From Caldithrix abyssi DSM 13497 (GTDB lineage: Bacteria > Calditrichota > Calditrichia > Calditrichales > Calditrichaceae), in NCBI RefSeq assembly GCF_001886815.1, contig NZ_CP018099.1:496001-560000 (forward strand): DNA of 64,000 nucleotides, read 5' to 3'. Both the position numbers and the translations under genes were made by a program. Shown here in pieces: positions 61,720 to 64,000 of this stretch. Position 1 is the first letter of the stretch. Every line of letters begins with the position of its first letter. The notes below the pieces were generated by a model. It did no database searches and was not told where the DNA came from. It saw only the letters and a list, made by a program, of their open reading frames with translations.

Positions 61720-62735
61720 ACAAGGATAAAACCATTTTACTGGTGGAAGACGAACAAATTGCCTTTCATACCATTCTGGAAACGCTTGATTTTTACAACT
61801 ACCGTTGCCATGGGGTTACAACGCTGCAAGAGGCGCTGGAAATCATTAAAAAGGTACCGTTTGACCTGATTCTGGCCGATTATATGCTGCCGGACGGCAC
61901 CTGTCTGGAGCTGTTGGATGCGGTTCGTAAATTTCGTTTTGATTTGCCCTTTGTGGTCATTACGGCTTCTGATGACACCGAGATCATTCACAAAGCGCTC
62001 GACCGCGGCGCTTCCGACTTTCTGAAAAAGCCCTTTAATTTAAAAAACTTGCCGTCCATTATCGAACGGAATTTAGAAAGAAGACGTCTGGAGCAAAAGA
62101 AAAATTCTCCTCAAAAGGCAACGGTTCTGCTTAAAACGATTAAGGCCCTGATTGCCGCGCTGGAGGCCAAAGATCCTTACACATCCGGCCATTCCTTGCG
62201 CGTGGCGCGCCATGCCCGCATGATGGCTATTGCGCTGGACCTCTCGGAAGAGGAACAATTTACCCTGGAGCTGGCGGCCATTTTGCACGACATCGGCAAG
62301 ATCGGCATGCCAGACTATATTTTAAACAAAGCGTCGCATCTGCATGAGCTGGAGTACCGAATCGCCAAAGAACATCCGATTGTGGGCAGCAACATCGTGG
62401 GCAAAATTGACGAGCTGAAAGAAGTGGCCGCCATCATTCGCCATCATCACGAGCGATTTGACGGCAGCGGCTATCCGGACGGCCTGCAGGGCGAGGTCAT
62501 TCCACGGCTTGCGCGCATCCTGACCATTGTAGATGCTTACGAGTCCATCGTGTCGCGCCGCGTGTACCGCGACGCGAAATCATCCGAAGAAGCGCTGCAT
62601 GAATTGGCCAAATCCGCAGGTACGCAGTTCGACCCGGAGCTGGTGAAAGTGTTTAACGCGGTAATGCATTCTGAGCTGGCTGGCAAAAAGATGCGTTTAA
62701 AAATTGAAGATTTTACGGATATTTCGGATACGTAA
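61716..62735 (+). CDS. Response regulator with HD-GYP phosphodiesterase domain
   Basis: 339 residues. Receiver domain (about 1-125) with phosphoacceptor in DLILADYMLPDG; HD-GYP domain (about 145-330) with HSLRVARHARMM, the HD pair in AAILHDIGKIGMP, and HHHERFDGSGYPDGLQGEVI (the GYP motif). Predicted to hydrolyse cyclic di-GMP under phosphorylation control. Overlaps the dehydrogenase gene by four bases (ATGA), an unusual pairing of metabolism and signalling. Confidence 0.92.
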   Translation: MNKDKTILLVEDEQIAFHTILETLDFYNYRCHGVTTLQEALEIIKKVPFDLILADYMLPDGTCLELLDAVRKFRFDLPFVVITASDDTEIIHKALDRGASDFLKKPFNLKNLPSIIERNLERRRLEQKKNSPQKATVLLKTIKALIAALEAKDPYTSGHSLRVARHARMMAIALDLSEEEQFTLELAAILHDIGKIGMPDYILNKASHLHELEYRIAKEHPIVGSNIVGKIDELKEVAAIIRHHHERFDGSGYPDGLQGEVIPRLARILTIVDAYESIVSRRVYRDAKSSEEALHELAKSAGTQFDPELVKVFNAVMHSELAGKKMRLKIEDFTDISDT

Positions 62736-63164
62736 AAAACCTTGACTTATTGGAACGCTACCCCTACTTTGAACGAGCGTTTGTCGAACAACTGTCGCCG
62801 GTTTTGAAAAACGATTTTAATTTTGCTTATGGAGGCGCTGAACGGAAATTTTTTGCCGGCAAGGTTCGTTTTATTGATGTTGAATTCATGCAAAATAAAG
62901 TTCATCGCTTTGGTATTCGAAACGGGCGCTCTCCTTATTTAAAGTAGAGCGTAAAGTTGTGGTTTAATCGTTCTTTGATAGATTTAGTCTAAGATTTCTC
63001 CGGTTTTGGAAGCCCAGTCCATTGACCTTCATCCTGTTTTAATCGAATCCCTTCGTCTTTCCGAAACCTGCTGTTTGAATTTTGTGCAATTTGATCTGAC
63101 GGTGAGCATAAATCCGTAATCATAAATTTCACTAAACTTCAACTAACCGGGAGGAGGACCCCCT
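62736..63164. other. Gap upstream of the second subtilase
   Basis: About 430 bases. A reading frame at 62750-62947 (65 codons, TTG start) has no ribosome binding site and no recognised motif, so it is not called. The last 20 bases contain CGGGAGGAGG, the strong ribosome binding site of the next gene. No terminator is evident. Confidence 0.5.
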
Positions 63165-64000
63165 ATGAAGTATTTTATTCGTTTTTTTGTCCTGAGTATT
63201 TTCATGTTTAGCCTTGCTGCCGCGCAGCAGGCGCAAATTGCTCAGGTGCAAAAACCAGACAAACAGGCTCCGCGTTTTGTCGGATTTAAAGAGCGCGAAA
63301 TCGTGCTTAAAGTGAGTTCGGCGTTTCTGGAGCGCATGGATAAAGAGCAAGCTAAGCGTCTGGGCATTACCGGCATTGCGTCGTTAGACCGCCTTAGCCG
63401 GCAGTTTGACGTGAGCTCCATCATTCAAAAATATCCCCACCTGCAATCTCGTTTTTATCAGGGACGCTCCATCGATCCGCGGCAGTGGTTTAAGGTAAAG
63501 TTTAAGGCGGATGTGGACGCGGAACAGGTGGCCCGCGCCTATCGTCGTCTTTCCGGCGTTGTGGACGCCCAGCCCATTGGCATTCATTCGGTAGATGCCG
63601 CACTGCCCAACGACCCTGATTTTGGCCAGCAATGGCATCTGAACCAGAGCAACGATCACGACATGGACGCCCCCGAAGCCTGGGAAATTGAAGACGGCAA
63701 CGAAAACATCATCGTGGCCATTCTCGATACGGGCGTTCGCTATTACCACAAAGACCTGGGCGGCGCCAATGCCTCTTCGTCCAATCCCGAAGCGGCCAGG
63801 GGCAACATGTGGATTAACTGGGCCGAAAAGAATGGCGTAAGCGGCGTGGATGACGATGGCAACGGTTTTGTGGATGACTGGATTGGCTGGGATTTTGTGG
63901 ACGGCGTAAACGGTTACCCGGGCGAAGACGATACCACGCCAGACAATGATCCGCGCGATTTTAACGGTCACGGCACCCATACTTCCGGCATTGTGGGCGC
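63165..64000 (+). CDS. Secreted subtilisin-like serine protease (partial, runs off the window)
   Basis: At least 278 residues; GGAGGAGG lies eight bases before the ATG. Signal peptide MKYFIRFFVLSIFMFSLAAA, a propeptide-like region to about residue 135 (VDAEQVARAYRRLSGVVDAQ at its end), and the start of an S8 domain with Asp in VAILDTGVRYYHKDLGG and His in NGHGTHTSGIVGA. A calcium-loop-like DDDGNGFVDDWIGWDFVDG insert lies between them. The serine region and any sorting domain are beyond the window. Confidence 0.92.
   Translation, partial: MKYFIRFFVLSIFMFSLAAAQQAQIAQVQKPDKQAPRFVGFKEREIVLKVSSAFLERMDKEQAKRLGITGIASLDRLSRQFDVSSIIQKYPHLQSRFYQGRSIDPRQWFKVKFKADVDAEQVARAYRRLSGVVDAQPIGIHSVDAALPNDPDFGQQWHLNQSNDHDMDAPEAWEIEDGNENIIVAILDTGVRYYHKDLGGANASSSNPEAARGNMWINWAEKNGVSGVDDDGNGFVDDWIGWDFVDGVNGYPGEDDTTPDNDPRDFNGHGTHTSGIVG

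Noticed and set aside
62750-62947. 65-codon frame with a TTG start
   Set aside because: No ribosome binding site or motif; composition alone is not enough to call it.

Overview
This 64 kb window looks like chromosomal DNA of a bacterium of the FCB group, most likely a Calditrichota species close to Caldithrix. That assignment rests on gene content only: four complete secreted proteins end in an NPFNP-type C-terminal sorting domain as in type IX secretion cargo, there is a complete mreBCD-mrdA-rodA block, and the intergenic DNA carries many dispersed repeats. No database comparison was possible.

Layout. 1-2700: a remnant of a lon gene, then a TPR protein and a thioredoxin-fold protein. 2.7-3.9 kb: gene-free composite repeats. 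3.9-7.6 kb (minus strand): membrane histidine kinase, DUF1232 protein, TerB/DnaJ protein. 7.8-10.8 kb: sorting-domain protein, rubrerythrin, DtxR-family regulator. 10.97-12.43 kb: a tandem array of eight long hairpins, followed by an unexplained structured segment. 12.7-22.4 kb: secreted sorting-domain proteins and peptidases around a minus-strand pair (MurU-like nucleotidyltransferase and an AmgK-like kinase fused to a RapZ C-terminal domain). 22.5-27.0 kb: two insertion sequences inside a repeat-rich gap. 27-36 kb (minus): CsgG/TPR protein, rodA-mrdA-mreD-mreC-mreB, LD-carboxypeptidase. 36-39.7 kb: small unknown genes, a lipoprotein nuclease/phosphatase, VanZ, an anti-sigma-type ATPase, mnmA. 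39.9-41.6 kb: an IS1182-type element. 42-43.7 kb: panBC, then a MITE-like 233 bp segment. 44.3-48.6 kb: a secreted unknown, then a tight LytR_C-rsfS-argS-pfkB operon. 48.6-50 kb: a soluble REC-kinase and a small partner. 50.2-52.7 kb: an AmmeMemoRadiSam radical SAM enzyme, a tRNA-Asn gene preceded by four tRNA-Asn-like defective repeats, and a broken GIY-YIG gene. 52.8-62.7 kb: AtuA-type pair, Ig-domain lipoprotein, haem protein, subtilase with lipoprotein partner, MscS channel, glutaryl-CoA-dehydrogenase-like enzyme, REC-HD-GYP protein. From 63.2 kb a second subtilase runs off the window.

Functional themes are cell-wall growth and recycling (mre/mrd block, AmgK-RapZ with MurU, DUF1460 amidase, LD-carboxypeptidase), secreted proteolysis (two M14 and two S8 peptidases), and signalling. 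The most unusual items are the tRNA-Asn-derived 88 bp tandem repeats carrying a palindrome directly after the anticodon, the 1.45 kb hairpin array, a Tn5-type transposase fused to a DUF4338 domain, and two insertion sequences that landed precisely in the centre of palindromes.
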